From: Guadua angustifolia
Lineage: Eukaryota > Streptophyta > Magnoliopsida > Poales > Poaceae
Assembly: GCA_036346375.1 (NCBI GenBank)
Contig: CM070511.1
Coordinates: 7,068,001 to 7,132,000 of the forward strand
Direction: 5' to 3'
Length of the DNA: 64,000 nt
Position numbers and translations under genes: made by a program. Below the pieces are notes generated by a model. The model did no database searches and had not been told where the DNA came from. It saw nothing but the letters and a program-made list of their open reading frames with translations. This document shows positions 45,745 to 57,172 of the stretch, in pieces (the stretch's first letter is position 1; every line of letters begins with the position of its first letter).

Positions 45745-45752
45745 TATATAAG
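45745..45752 (+). promoter_or_regulatory. TATA box of the retroelement D LTR
   Basis: TATATAAG after CCATGTAAGCCCGTG, about 1.09 kb into the LTR and 320 bp before its end, a usual U3/R position. Confidence 0.65.
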
Positions 45753-46072
45753 GGCACTCTAGAGCATATGAGAAGGGGAGAAAAAAAGAAGAGAGGGGAA
45801 CAGAAGAGCATGTGAGCCTCAAGCTTTGTACCAAAGTTGAAGATAGGCAATTCAAGATCAGGCAGGACGTAAGGCTATTACCCTTTGGCAAGGGGGCCTG
45901 AACCTGGGTAAAAATCGGTGTGTTCATCAAATCCTAGAGGCACTAGAATTCGTTAGTGTGAGAGGTACTGGGGTTTCCCTCTGCTAGGGTTAGCCAACTA
46001 CCAAAGCCACCCCCCTACCGAACAAAAACCCGGTCTGTAGACTTGGGCCTGTCAGGTGGAATACGCCGACAG

Positions 46073-46090
46073 GGGCGCGCCAGGTAGGGG
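46073..46090 (+). other. Primer-binding region of retroelement D
   Basis: GGGCGCGCCAGGTAGGGG follows the LTR end after one base. GGCGCGCCAGGTAGGGG is the wording found next to the LTR in many grass Tat-type elements. The tRNA is not identified. Confidence 0.65.
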
Positions 46091-46159
46091 CTAATAGTTG
46101 GTTTTTCCGATCATCTCCGGTGAGTTTCGGTGCTTTCTTTCGGTCCCGTGCGTCTGGAG

Positions 46160-47500
46160 ATGGCGGGTTCGCGGCATCAGGAAGGGGAAGAGTCGGACCA
46201 TGCTCAGAGCATGTCCCGGCAATCTCGTCGACCGCAAGACCGTTTTACTCCGCCCCCGCGGGGCGCCGGTGATCCTCCTGTGGCGGCGATGGAGCATCCG
46301 GTGCGGCGCCGGTTGGCCATGGAAGCGGCCACTCCGGCTCAGAATCTACATGCAGCTCGTCTCCTCCTGGACCACCCTCCGGTGGAACTTGCAGGAGACT
46401 CCCCGGCCACTCCGTGGCTGCAGGATCTTGTCGGCCTTGTGGGTCTTGCCCGGCCGGGTAGGGCCCTCGGCGGCGAGTCTGGTGGTACTCCGCCACCAGT
46501 CTTGGTGAGGTTCCTGAGGCTCTAGCGCCCTAGTGGCGGCGCCAGGTGGGCTGGGAAGAGGAGCGAGACGAGGCGGTCCGGTCCGAAAGGCTGTGAGGAC
46601 CTAAGGAGTCATCTTGATGACACCATGGAAGCAGCGATCTTGGCCGTGTGCCACGACGCCCGGCTTCGAGAGCAGTAGCGGCAAGCGGGTAGCCGAAGAC
46701 GAGTCCCCTTGTGGCTCTCACCACGATCTAGAGAGGGGCTATTCCTCCGATTCAGCGGAGAGTCCCATCCTCGCTCTCGGGCGAGCTCGGTGGTGGCCGG
46801 GCTTCATTATGGCATTGGATATCGAGCGTTCTCCGTGATTCGCCGTGTGGAGTGGCTGTAAGGTTCCTTGGCGTCCATAGAAAATTACGGCAGCACTACC
46901 AATCCGGAAGAGTTCTTGCAAATTTATACAGCGGTGATGCAACGGCGGTGGATCTGGAAAGGTCATGGCCAATTACTTTCCAGCGGCCTTGACGGGCTCT
47001 GCCGTTCTGGTATTGAACCTCCGCGGTCGGTGCACTCGTGGGAGGAATTATCTTGACCTTTGTCGCCAACTTCGGGGCTCCTTGCGCGGCGGGCGTGGAG
47101 GATGATCTGCATGCCTATGTAACGACAAAAGAGTCATTGCGTGATTTTATCCGTGATTACGCCATTGCCGCAACACGATCCCCATATTTCAGAGCAATCG
47201 GTTGTCATCGCCTTTCGAAGAGGCGTCCGCGACCGCAAGATGAAGGAGAAGATGGCCACCCGTACTATCAGCACTACCTCCGAGCTGTTTTCCCTTGCGC
47301 ATAAGTGTGCACGGGCCGCGGAGGCGAGGGGGCCAGGGTCTGGTCCCCAGGGTGGCCGAGGTAAAGATGAAGCCGGGACCTCGAAGGGTTCCGGCCCGTC
47401 AAGTAAGAAGGCGCGGAAGCGCGAGGCAGGAGAGACCAAGCTGGTCTTGGCCGCCGAAGCGCCATCACGACTTCTAGTCGCCAAGGCGTGACCGCCGTGA
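46160..47500 (+). pseudogene. gag: Gag of retroelement D, frameshifted
   Basis: Probable start ATG 46160 (MAGSRHQEGEESDHAQ). The N-terminal frame runs to 46525. The gag core appears in another frame near 46868-46940 (ENYGSTTNPEEFLQIYTAVMQ, given by span) with HSWEEL near 47030. It is followed by VANF, GVEDDLHAYVTTKESLRDF (47090-47145), VVIAFRRGVRDRKMKEKMATR and FSLAHKCARAAEARG (47200-47330). A Lys/Arg-rich tail ends near 47490. The order is that of Tat-type Gag (matrix-like region, capsid core, basic tail). At least four frame changes break it. Confidence 0.8.
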
Positions 47501-47839
47501 TCTGCGCGGTAATCGCCGCGACCGGCGAGACGATCGCCATGACCGGCGTGATGACCGCCGCGGTCGTAGGAATGATCGCCGCGGGCGAAACGAAAGGGGG
47601 CCCTAGTGCCCAATTCACCGAACTGACACTCATGACTTGGACAATTGCCAGGTCGTGGACCGAATGGTGGAGCGGCGGATCAGAGAGCGCCGCCCTCGTG
47701 ATAATGAGCGCCATCCTCATGGCGATGATCGTGGTGAAGAGCCCGCCCCGCTGGCTTTCCAGTAGGCGGATCATACCCTGGCGTATATCTATGGCGGGTC
47801 GTCCGCTCTTCGCTCGAATACCGCTTGTAAGCGGTTGAA

Positions 47840-48109
47840 GAGGGAAGTATGCGCCACGGATCGAGTTGAAGTCGCGTCGGATCTTTGAAATGGTCGGAGG
47901 AGCGATCATCTTGATCAAAGCCGACCACCCTGATTGCGCCACCGGCCTGGGACATCTCCCGATTGTGGTGTCGCCCACAGTCCAGAATATCCGGCTAGGT
48001 CGTGTGCTAGTGGACGGAGGGAGTTCTCTCAGCCTCCTATCCTCTACGGCATTCCTGGCTCTTCAGATCCCTCAGCAGGATCTGCATCCATCGTTGCCTT
48101 TCTTCGGCT
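47840..48109 (+). pseudogene. pol: Start of the protease of retroelement D, truncated
   Basis: IILIKADHPDCATGLGHLPIVV leads to VLVDGGSSLSLL (about 48005-48040), an Asp-Gly-Gly-Ser aspartic protease site like that of element A. The frame ends with LHPSLPFFG and a stop at 48109-48111. Nothing of the pol that should follow is present, so the element is cut here. Confidence 0.8.
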
Positions 48110-49081
48110 AAAACTCATAACGAACGCCGGGTTTAGAATATGCTAACCGATTTGATCCTGCAATCGGTAAGATAGGAAACATACTAAAAGCCAATCTAGT
48201 GCAACAATCGGCAGATATCTAAATGGCTAAGTAGGAAGCCGATCAAATCTATGGTAATGATAAGTATAATCAGCCGATTAGAGCTGATCAGATGGTAAGA
48301 GATAGATCTTCCACAAAAGGCGATGCGCATTAAGATTGGAGAAAATCAAACTTGATTAGCGCACTCGATGCAGATTAACAATCGGTGATCCATAACTTTA
48401 TTGATCAAAATTAGATTATAAGAGGGAATCTCAAACAGGGCTACTCTTAATTAACAAGAAAGTAAATAAAAGTAATGCAAGTTGTTTTGGTTGACTGTGT
48501 TGTTCTTCTCGCTTAACCTCTACCATCTTTTACAGTACATTGGTCAATCGTATCCTTCTCCGATATGTTGTCCATCATGATCTGTATCGGCCTCTACTCA
48601 GACAGAATTTCTCAAGGATGGATCAATATGGGTCATAATTCTATCTTTAATTTTTCCTTCCTTATCTGATATCAGCCAAAACACCCCTTTATCTTTAGCT
48701 TGACAATTTGGTCATGCAATGCCAAATTCTGATGCAAACATATGCCCCTATTTTTTGGAGATAATATGTTATCTTCCAAAAATCTTCTTCGTCAGCTTCC
48801 ATCATAATTGGCGTAATGCAATATTCTTGTTAGTAACCGCTATATTTATGGTGCCATAAAATCTTGAGATGCGTATCTTCACTATTAACTATGTGTGTCC
48901 CTTCCAAAAATCTTCTGGCTGTTTCACTTTTATCATCCCCTATAAATACGAGGTCCATTCACTGTCATTTTCATATGCACGTGCTCTCGGATCCCCTGCA
49001 ATCGGCTTCATCATTGTCTTCAAGACTTCAAACTTCCTCCAGCAACTCCGTCAGCTCACTTCTCTCCTCCAATCAACTTCC
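48110..49081. other. Non-coding flank of the PMD gene
   Basis: No gene seen. The hexamer AATCGG or its complement CCGATT recurs at least eight times between 48145 and 49015. A segment near 48740-48790 (ATATGCCCCTATTTTTTGG) and a TATAAATACGAGG word at 48942 look like promoter-side sequence of a retroelement or of the gene at 49082. Confidence 0.45.
48942..48949 (+). promoter_or_regulatory. TATA box upstream of the PMD gene
   Basis: TATAAATA at about 48941-48948 lies about 140 bp before the proposed ATG at 49082, a normal distance for a plant promoter with a short leader. Confidence 0.45.
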
Positions 49082-52000
49082 ATGTATCCCAGCCAGGTAC
49101 TCATCCCTATACTCAACAGTGATGACCAATTCTTCTTAGGACCACTAGGCAACCTTGACCTATCGGTCGTAATAGATTAGAAAATACCTCGTATTCCGCT
49201 ATTGGCTTTTGAATATAATATAAAGGGATGGAGTAAGAGCTTTAGAGCTTGGCCGACAGTGTTGAGGGGTTCAAGAGACTAGTACAATTGCCTACAATAT
49301 GCCTGAATGGGAGCGAATGGGTATAGCAGAGTGCCTTTCCTTATCCCTAGCCAATCTAGAGACGAATGAGCCCTTAGTGGTCACAGCTTGCTATTTCTGC
49401 TCAAGCATTCTTAATGCTTTCTTGTTTAGAACTAGTCGTATTAGCCCAACCCTCTTAGATGTAGCTGAACTTTACTGTTTAAGGCTAGATAGAGAGACAA
49501 TATCGACCTTTAGTGCCAAGACCCAATACACATTGATCTGGACCAAAGGTTTAGGATGGAGCAAGTACATTAGCAACAATAAATGCACTAGCACCATATC
49601 GGACGAAGAGCATATAGCTTTCCTTAATCTCTGGCTCAACCGAATTATCTTTTGTGTTACGTTCCTCAGTTCACCCCATGTTTACCAAGTGTTGGCTGAG
49701 AAGTTAGTAGAAGGTCTTTGGCTAGCACTAGGAAAAATGTTCCTCGAAGCCGTGTACCAGATGATGCACATAATTCGGAGTCGGCTATTCACCAGGATGG
49801 GGTCACACTCGATCGGCAACGTAGGCGGTCCCCTATGGTTTATCCAGACTTGGTTGAACTGCCTGTTTAGCTGATCATTTAAGATTGACTCATCTGAGAT
49901 GACCCCTTTCTCCTAGAAGAAGTGCCAGAGAGCCAAGATGTTGGATATAGGGATAGTCGATCATTTGGAGAGAGGCTCATTCTGTGTTCTGGTAATGAGG
50001 CCAAGATAACCTCCATCGGCTTAAAGAAATATCTAGAGTTCTTCCTTCAACTGAGCAATGTTGACTTTAGTCAGCTTGATTTCTTTAGCTATAGTGAGGC
50101 TGGTGATTATGCCCTTCTTTTCTTCACTTATCAGCTGATAGCAGTTGCATGCTTGAGAGTACATTGAACTTGTATAAGATTTTCCTCTCTCCAAGCACAC
50201 TGTTCGTCGGCTTCAACATGAGGAACCATACCTTCCAGCTATCGTACGAGTTCTATCACCCGTTAGTGTCAGCTAGGCAGTTGGGTTTTGGTCAAGTCCA
50301 CTAGCCTCTTAGTTATTGGATTGGCTTCAACCAAGAGATCATGTTCATCGCGATTCGAGGACCAATATTATTCTGCACCTAGCTAATGACCTCAAGCTCC
50401 AATTTTTGCCGCATTTGTATCTAAATACTCGAAGGGCAAGGAGCATCTCTACTAAGTGGTCGGCTATTTCTATGGCCCTATATTTTGCGAAAAGGACTCC
50501 ATCAGCCATTATCACTAGATTTTTCCTGAATCTTCTAGATGAGCCGATGGAGCTCACCAATGCTAGTAATACCTCAAGTTTCAGTAGTGAGTCTAGCACC
50601 CAAGGCTACACTAACACGAGCCTTGTAGATATTACCGATGAGGAATTGGCTAACGTAGACTTCTCTTCCACCATTTCAAATCTTGAACATCTTTGAATTT
50701 TACTGATTGACTTATTCTTCTTATTCCATAGGCCAAATCAGCTAAAAAGAGGCCTACGGGCGAGACATCAACTGTCGCACCTCCTACCAAAAGAACCTCT
50801 TCTTGGATAGCTATAACCAGCTATTCTTCAGGCACTCTAAGAGTCCAATCCCATTCCTTGTCCGATCTTGAGAAAAAGCAGCCTAGTAAGTTCAGTTTAC
50901 CAAGCTTTCCTTGTATAATTGGCTAACTTTCAATGATTAACTTTTAGTCGATCACTCAACAGAGAAGAAATGCATCCGCGTTAACAAAAAAGTGTTGGCT
51001 AAAAGCGGCAGCAAGCCCTAAGAGCAATCAGTTGAGAGCTCCCCTCATGCATCTCAAATAGCCGAGGTAAGTACCTTGTCACATTCTGTTCTACCTTGTG
51101 CTCGCATTGTCTGTTGGTGATATGCCCTAGAGGTGATCATGTGAGATGATTGTATCATACGTCTATGTTCATGTACTTATCAGTTACATGAATAAATGTC
51201 ACTCCTTTGTTCATTGAGTATGACTTAATTGTGAAACATATTGGTTATATGATATTATTCTAAACGATCCCTGGTCACATATCATTATGTGGGACAATAG
51301 TGATTTGACCAGCACATGTATTGATTGATGGTAATGTTCCACATACCATAGATATGGAGATATCAAATCAATAATGTGGGCACATGTTAGAGAACATGGG
51401 GTTGGATAGACCCTCACGAGACATCGATGAGATTGTTATCTTAGAAGTGCCATCAGGGTGTAGTCTCGAGTGGTATACCTATACGATCCTTTGACCTGAG
51501 ATTCTTATTGATTCTCAGCATGTGTAATTGTATACTTTGGGGCTATCAAACGCTTCTCCGTAGCAGGAGGTTATAAAGGTAGCTTACGGGTATGCCATGA
51601 AACATGACGTGAGATATAAGAGATCAAGATGGAATCTGCCCCTCCTTGATAATGGGAGAGATATCTCTAGGCCCCTCGGTGTGGATGGATAAGGAAAAGT
51701 GCATGGCCATGCCAAAGTGATTAAAGTGTTAATCACGAATTACATCCATTACATTGACGAGTGAATGGGTCGAGCTACCACAAGGATGGCACGCATCTTG
51801 CCTTGAGCTTGACTAGTATCGCGTGGCAAAAGGATCGGTATATGAGTATATCAAGGTTCAGCCGATACGATCACTCTGTGCATTCGAGGGACAACATGTC
51901 CTGCTAGGAACCACTGTTGTCTGATGGTCTCGAAAAGAGGTTTCCAGGGCTATGGCCGTTTGCGCATGAACCTAACGGGTCGCACACTTAATGGGTTGGA

Positions 52001-52809
52001 ACATGCCAAAATGGATTAGGATCCATTAGTGGGTTTCGCGGATATGGATCTACGGGGACGAGGTTCCTAATGGGCTTCTATCATAGAAGGCCCATTAGCG
52101 TGCGCTCTATATAAAGGGGGCGTGGGGTGGCGCTGCAGGAGAGTGTTTTTCCGCCATGAAACCCTAGCCGTCGATTCCCTTCCCCTGCCAAAACCCTAGC
52201 CGTCGCACGCGTGGTGCTAGCACACCAGTGCATGGCGTTCCACCCCTGGACGTGTGGATCCGTGAAGTATTGTTGCATCGCCTCGGCTGATTGGCGAAAC
52301 GTCTACTTCCTCTGGCGTTGCGTCTTGCGATCGCGAGGAGGAGACGATTAACTCCGGCATCTACTACTGTACTTTGGAGTACAGCGGGGCGCTTCACCCA
52401 CTCTTCTTCCATTGCTAACGTGCTCCAAGGGTAATGATCCATGATCTACTACTCGCATGTATCCTGGTTGAATGTGTAGATAATTTTGTTTTCGGCTAGC
52501 GTAGCCTACGCGTTCCCTTCATTATCAACCAAATTGCTTGAGAACACCCAACTGCTCTACGACGCAATGGCCATGGTCAAAGCCGATCTTCCTCTAGAGG
52601 CTATGGTAGTGTTGTTGAACATCTGCCATTTGGACAACAAGATGGAGGAAGTCGCCATAGCCAAGTCTAGGATTGCTCTCCGAGAGGCCCAAAAATATGA
52701 CCAAAAAATTCTAGACAAGATGGTAGCCGATACCAGGGCCAAGAAAGCCAAGTTTGACAAAGATGCCAAGGAGAAGCATCTAGGCCCCAATTCATTTTGG
52801 TTTGGGTAA
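49082..52809 (+). pseudogene. Plant mobile domain (PMD, aminotransferase-like) protein gene, interrupted
   Basis: Proposed start ATG 49082 (MYPSQVLIPILN...FFLGPLGNLDLSVVID). After frame breaks, 49299-49874 reads WERMGIAECLSLSLANLETNE, ISPTLLDVAELYCLRL, SDEEHIAFLNLWLNRIIFC, ALGKMFLEAVYQMMH and GNVGGPLWFIQTWL. This is the PMD fold also found in MAIN-like proteins and in genes carried by Ty3/gypsy and Mutator elements. Further pieces are at 49922-50167 and 50316-50696 (FAKRTPSAIITRFFLNLLDEP). A solo LTR sits at 51112-52521. The C-terminal part at 52540-52809 has a charged helical KKAKFDKDAKEKHLG tail and ends at a stop at 52807-52809. It is more likely retroelement-derived than a host gene, because of the surroundings and the breaks. 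Confidence 0.65.
51112..52521. mobile_element. Solo LTR, copia (Angela-like)
   Basis: It starts TGTTGGTGATATGCCCTAGAG, shown here in short as TGTTGG...CCCTAGAG, the start common to Angela-type copia LTRs, and ends GTTCCCTTCA. It is flanked by TTGTC (51107-51111) and TTATC (52522-52526), a 5-bp duplication with one change. The interior has the familiar AAAGGTAGCTTACGGGTATG and GAGATATCTCTAGGCCCCTC segments. A TATATAAAGG TATA box lies at about 52108. No internal genes, so it is a solo LTR of 1,410 bp. Confidence 0.78.
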
Positions 52810-53700
52810 TTAATGACAATCATGATTGAAAGACTAATATTTTTCTTTGAGGTTATTGAAAATAGATTGGTACTCAAAATGGCACGAAATGAAGCTGAAA
52901 AAGAAGATCAACACATCAAGCTAAATTTCCAAGGTACAAATTTAAGGGCCTTTTCATAGCTTTTGCCGATATTGGTGTTTTGGAGAAAGATTGGGTTGTT
53001 AGATTAGGTACCCTATATTAAGAGGGATCTTATCTAGTAGTTTGATGTTGATTAAGTTTAAAGGCTCAAATCATGCTCACTCGAATTCAGAATTGTTTGC
53101 ATTGAGTCATCCTTGAATTTTTCAAGAAAATTCAGTATGGCTGATCATACTGCCTTTGTGGGAGTGGTGCTACTGCCCATGTGGTAGCACCGGCCTAGGT
53201 TCGGTATGTTTTTCACCGAGAGGGTCTTTTGGCCACTTTTCCCTACCTGGTGTTACTGGCCATGTAGGTGCGGTGCTACTGGCTGAGCGGTAGCATCGGC
53301 CCAAGTTCCAATGCAAAAATCCCAAAGAGTACTCTTTTTGGCCAAGCTAAAAAAGTTGGGTCCGATGCTACTAGTCCTAGTTGGGCGGTAGCACCAACCC
53401 TTAGTAGCAACTACTACTAGTAGTGCATTAAATGCACTATGCTAGCCTTTGGACTTAGGTCCGGTGCTACTGGCCTTACATGGGTGGTAGCACTGGATTT
53501 ACTAATTTTTCTCTAATTTCTCCTTAACGGTTGCAATTGTTGGTGGGGGCTATAAATACCCCCACACCTGCATACTATAGTAACTCTTGGACCTCATTGA
53601 ATACATTTGAGCTTGTAAGGACCTGAATTCACCAATTCGAATCCACTGTGTTTTGCCGTACTAGTCCCAGGATCAACGCTAGTGCACACAGCTTAACATC
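52810..53700. other. LTR-like DNA with GGTGCTACTGGC/GCGGTAGCACC words
   Basis: It begins near ATTCATTTTGGTTTGGGTAA (about 52790), a start seen in some grass LTRs. The words GGTGCTACTGGCC and GGTAGCACCGG-like recur at about 53165, 53270, 53290, 53360, 53390, 53465 and 53490 in both orientations. A TATA box TATAAATA is at 53551. Probably a partial or solo LTR; the ends are not proven and no gene is seen. Confidence 0.5.
53551..53558 (+). promoter_or_regulatory. TATA box in the LTR-like segment
   Basis: TATAAATA inside GGGGGC...CCCCCAC, a TATA box in a short GC palindrome. Confidence 0.45.
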
Positions 53701-55048
53701 GGTAAGCATCACATCATACACAACGATAAGAATAGTAAAACTCCAATTATTAATATAACTAGTGTATGATCTTATGATCACTTACATTATTAAGCCACGC
53801 AGGGCTAGACTGAAATAAACTAAAATAAATACAGCGGAAAAATAGCAAAAGACGTAGTGTCTCATCAATACACCACAGGCGACTGATGAGGCTTGGCCTA
53901 GTGACTCGTATCCACCTAGAAGTCCTCCTATAACAAGGGCGATGAATCCTCCACTGTTGATTTGTTGATGGCAAGGGTGAGTACAAAAGCACTCAACATG
54001 TTGTGCACAGAATGCATTCCTACCATAGCTATATGCATGGCTTATTCCAAAGAATGGCTATGTGGTTTATTTGCAATAAAATAGCATTTATAAACACATA
54101 CATTACATAGATTGAAAAGAGAGTAAAACAAATAATAACAATAATCTCAAGTAAACCAAGTTTTCATCCTAAGTCAAGTTTCAATGTCCATGTGGCATCC
54201 TGCCACCCATCCCAAGTTTTATTTTGCAAAAGTCTAACCCTTGACAGTAATCCTCGAGCATTGCTCAATACCGTGAGCGCGGCTATCCGAATAGATTGTA
54301 CACTCTGCAGAGGTTATGCACTTTACCCACACGATACAACCATGCACCACATAGGTGAACGATCATAACAAAGCCTTTACAATGCCCCATCTTAACCCAG
54401 TACTACCCGCTGAGGTTTCAACACTGATGGGTTACACCACCACAACAGGGCCCCCCTCTTGCGCCATGTGAGTTTCCTCCGTACACCCGGACTCACACCA
54501 CCACGGTAGTACTTAAGCTAAGACATTGCAAATTAGTCGGCTAGGCTGCCCCATAACAGACATGTGGTTGCATGATTGACTCAGGTCAAAGGCTTGCAAG
54601 GTTAAGTCCTTAGGGTTGATTAAAGCAAGACTTGCACATACCCTCTTCCCATCGGGCCCACCCTGGCACACTTGCCCCTACCACTTGCTTCAATCTAAAA
54701 TGATTACCAACCCGGTTGATTACCAAGCACCACGTGCTATCCACAAATCAACATCGTTGCGTGACCTCCACGCCACAACAACTCAATCTCTTTGTGTGAC
54801 CACACATGACACACAAGTTCATATCATTGTTCCATATTCCATTAGTCAAGATTAATAATCAATAATTCATGAGCATGTGATGACGTGGCATGACTAAGCA
54901 ATTCTAATCCGATCTAACCATTCCATGTTGATTTCATTATTAATCAACTATAGTTAAACCAATCTAAGGTGACAAGTGGATCATGGCATACAATTGACAA
55001 GGTAGGGTATAATTCAAAGGGTATGATACCTAAGTCCCAAACTAAGTT
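53700..55048 (-). mobile_element. Chromovirus-type LTR fragment, inverted
   Basis: Read on the minus strand, 54560 to 54240 aligns in order with 63240-63510: ACTCACATGGCGCAAGAGG, GTGTTGAAACCT, GTGGGTAAAGTG, ATAACCTCTGC and GCTCACGGTA. It is therefore the same LTR family as element C, in opposite orientation. Neither LTR end is visible, and the right side is cut by the CACTA element at 55049. No coding sequence. Confidence 0.7.
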
Positions 55049-55084
55049 CACTACTACAGCGAGGCTTATATCAGACGCATGATC

Positions 55085-55400
55085 ACAGACGGTTTTGAAA
55101 AACCGTTTGTGATATGGAGCATCACAGACGGTTATGTACTTAATCCGTCGATATAGATATCCTGAGCGGTTTTATATTACGGCCGTCGTGATATAATAAA
55201 TATCCTGAGCGGTTTTGAAATATAACCGTGCTGTGATATCTGATAATCATTACGAGCGGTTTCTAAGTAAAATAAATCGTAACATCACGAATGGTTATAT
55301 AACACAACCGTTTGTAATATCTCTGATAGCCATTACTGTTGTTATATTTAGAAGCTATGCGTGATATTTCTTACATCCTGAGCGGTGTAATATAAAACCG
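55085..55400. repeat. Subterminal repeats of the CACTA element
   Basis: ACGGTTNT, CCGTTTGTGAT, GAGCGGTTT and their complements occur about ten times, often as inverted pairs, for example CACAGACGGTTTTG with AACCGTTTGTGATA. Such arrays bind the element-encoded protein in characterised CACTA elements. Confidence 0.75.
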
Positions 55401-56048
55401 TCGTGATATCTCACGATAAACAGAGCCTCCAGTGGCCGCCGTTTATAGGGTTTGATGCAATTTGAGACTGGCTGCGGAAGTGAGGCGATTTTGTGAAAGA
55501 AGGCCATTGATTTTGAAGGGTGATATTAGATTCATTTGATTTTGGTGATCTAAGGTTAGTAATGAGTTCTAATTGCATGCATCCAATTCAATATATCTAG
55601 GTTGGTTAGGAGTGAATTAATTTCAAGAATGTTTGATTAGATCTAGCTTGTAGCTGCATGGATCCATATGTTGTTTGTGATATTTGGTTACTAATGTGTT
55701 TTAATTGCATTATATTCAACATCTAGCTTGATAAAGAAGGAATTTGATGATTTTTTTAGATCTAGCTTGTAGAACCATGTGTTGGCCTATTGTTTGATCT
55801 AAGGTTAGCTAGTAATGGTTCTATTTGCATAATATTAAATTCGATATCATGATGTAGCTAGGTAGCTTGGTAAGGATAGAATTTAAAGATTGTTTAGATC
55901 TAGCTTATAGATCAATTCAAGTCTTTTGGTGATCTAAGGTTAGTAATGGGTTCTAATTTCATTATTATAATGAAGATTAATTTGAATTGTGTTAATTATT
56001 TCTTTGTGATGTAATTAAGGTATGTAATTGCATAATTAGTTTAAGAAT
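55401..56048. other. Leader of the CACTA element
   Basis: AT-rich. The segment GATCTAAGGTTAGTAATG with TAGATCTAGCTTGTAG recurs about four times between 55540 and 55960, an imperfect tandem repeat of roughly 110-130 bp. No gene is seen. Confidence 0.5.
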
Positions 56049-57172
56049 GTGTGCATACGCACTACACAGTGCATAATATTTAACACTAAGTGTTACATGT
56101 GTAGCGTAGATGGATCGAAGTGGATGTCTGTTGAGAACCGTACGAGTGTTGAGTACCTTAATGGCGTCTCCACTTTTCAAAAAGCTGCAGAGGAGGATAT
56201 GTTTAATAAGGGGGTGCAATTCATGTCATGTCCGTGCATTGATTGTGAAAATCTGAAGATGTTTGAAACTTCGGTATGATCGAAGCACACTTGATTCGGA
56301 GGGTTTTCAAAGGGCTATACATGTTGGACCGGTCATGGCGAAGAGCATAATATCTGAGGAAGCGACAAGTAGTGTTAATATCGCCGGCGAAGTCAATGAT
56401 ATGTTGGATGATCATATCGATTGTGCTTCCGATGAGGACGAGTTGCGGGATGACAATTTGGATCGAGATCTTTGCGCGATCGAAGAAAATCTTGATGATA
56501 GGGAATATGGAAAGTTCCAAGGCTTGATGGAGGACTCGGAGAAACCTTTGTTCGCAGGGTGCAAGTTGAAATACACAAGGTTATCATCCGTGCTTGAACT
56601 ACTCAAATTGAAGGAAAGCAACGGTTGGTCCGACAAGAGTTTTACAACGCTGTTACGTCTATTGGCGGACATGCTTCCAGAGGGAAACGAGTTGCCGACA
56701 ACCACCTACAAAGCCAAGAAGGTTCTTTGTCCCTTGGGAATGGAAGTAGAAAGAATACATGCATGTCTAAGCGAGTTGTATCTGTACATAAAGAGTACAC
56801 AAACTTGCATATATTCCGGTGTGCAACGCATCCCGGTACAAGCGTAAGAGTCATTCAGATGATGATGGCAAGAGCATTGAGGTGAAAAAAGGACCTCCTG
56901 CTAAGGTTGGCATGGTATCTGCCTGTAATTCTCCGTTTGAAGCGTTTGTTTGCGAACCCAAAGGAGGTAAAACTGTTGCGTTGGCACATTGAGGAGCGTA
57001 AGAATGATGGAATGCTAAGGCACCCTGCTGATTCCATCCAGTGGAGAAACATCGATAGGAGCTTTCAAGAATTCGGTGCGGATCCGAGAAATATAAGGTT
57101 TGGATTGAGTATAGATGGAATGAATCCTTTCGGTAACATGAGCAGCCGGCATAGCACTTGGCTCGTAAATCT
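56049..57172 (+). pseudogene. N-terminal part of TNP2-type CACTA transposase, truncated
   Basis: First block (about 56107-56270): KWMSVENRTSVEYLNGVSTF and FMSCPCIDCEN, the transposase-associated domain with its CPCxxC. A frame change near 56110-56120 separates it from a likely MDRS start at 56109. Second block (56263-56847): acidic linker, then EKPLFAGCKLKYTRLSSVL, NGWSDKSFTTLLRLLADMLPEGN and AKKVLCPLGMEVERIHAC, as in TNP2 proteins. Third block (56907-57172): MLRHPADSIQWRNID and RFGLSIDGMNPFGNMSS, the start of the catalytic region. The gene ends where retroelement B begins. Confidence 0.82.

Larger units (their letters stand above)
44653..46071 (+). repeat. 5' LTR of retroelement D
   Basis: 1,419 bp bounded by the 10-bp inverted pair TGTCGGCGTA (44653-44662) and TACGCCGACA (46062-46071). 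Its left half is a GC-rich ~107-bp tandem array (about 44780-45440). A TATA box lies at 45745. The U5 part has AAGGCTATTACCCTTTGGCA-like wording. Large minus- and plus-strand frames over the array come from its GC bias and are not genes. Confidence 0.88.
44653..48109 (+). mobile_element. Retroelement D: Tat-like Ty3/gypsy, 5' part only
   Basis: A complete 5' LTR (inverted termini TGTCGGCGTA / TACGCCGACA), primer site, gag and the start of the protease. It stops at about 48109 and no RT, integrase or 3' LTR follows. It entered the CACTA transposase gene at 44652; the base word before it is ATATG, but no second copy is available to prove a target duplication. It is a distinct family from element A: the LTR and primer site differ. 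Confidence 0.85.
55049..57172 (+). mobile_element. CACTA element, 5' half, plus strand
   Basis: The terminal sequence CACTACTACAGCG starts at 55049 after GTT. Subterminal repeats (55085-55400) and the N-terminal transposase region (56049-57172) follow. The element is cut inside the transposase by retroelement B at 57173. It is unrelated in its repeats to the CACTA element at 40431. Confidence 0.85.

Noticed and set aside
52081..52442. Minus-strand frames near 52100-52440
   Set aside because: They lie within the Angela-like solo LTR, downstream of its TATA box, and match no protein.
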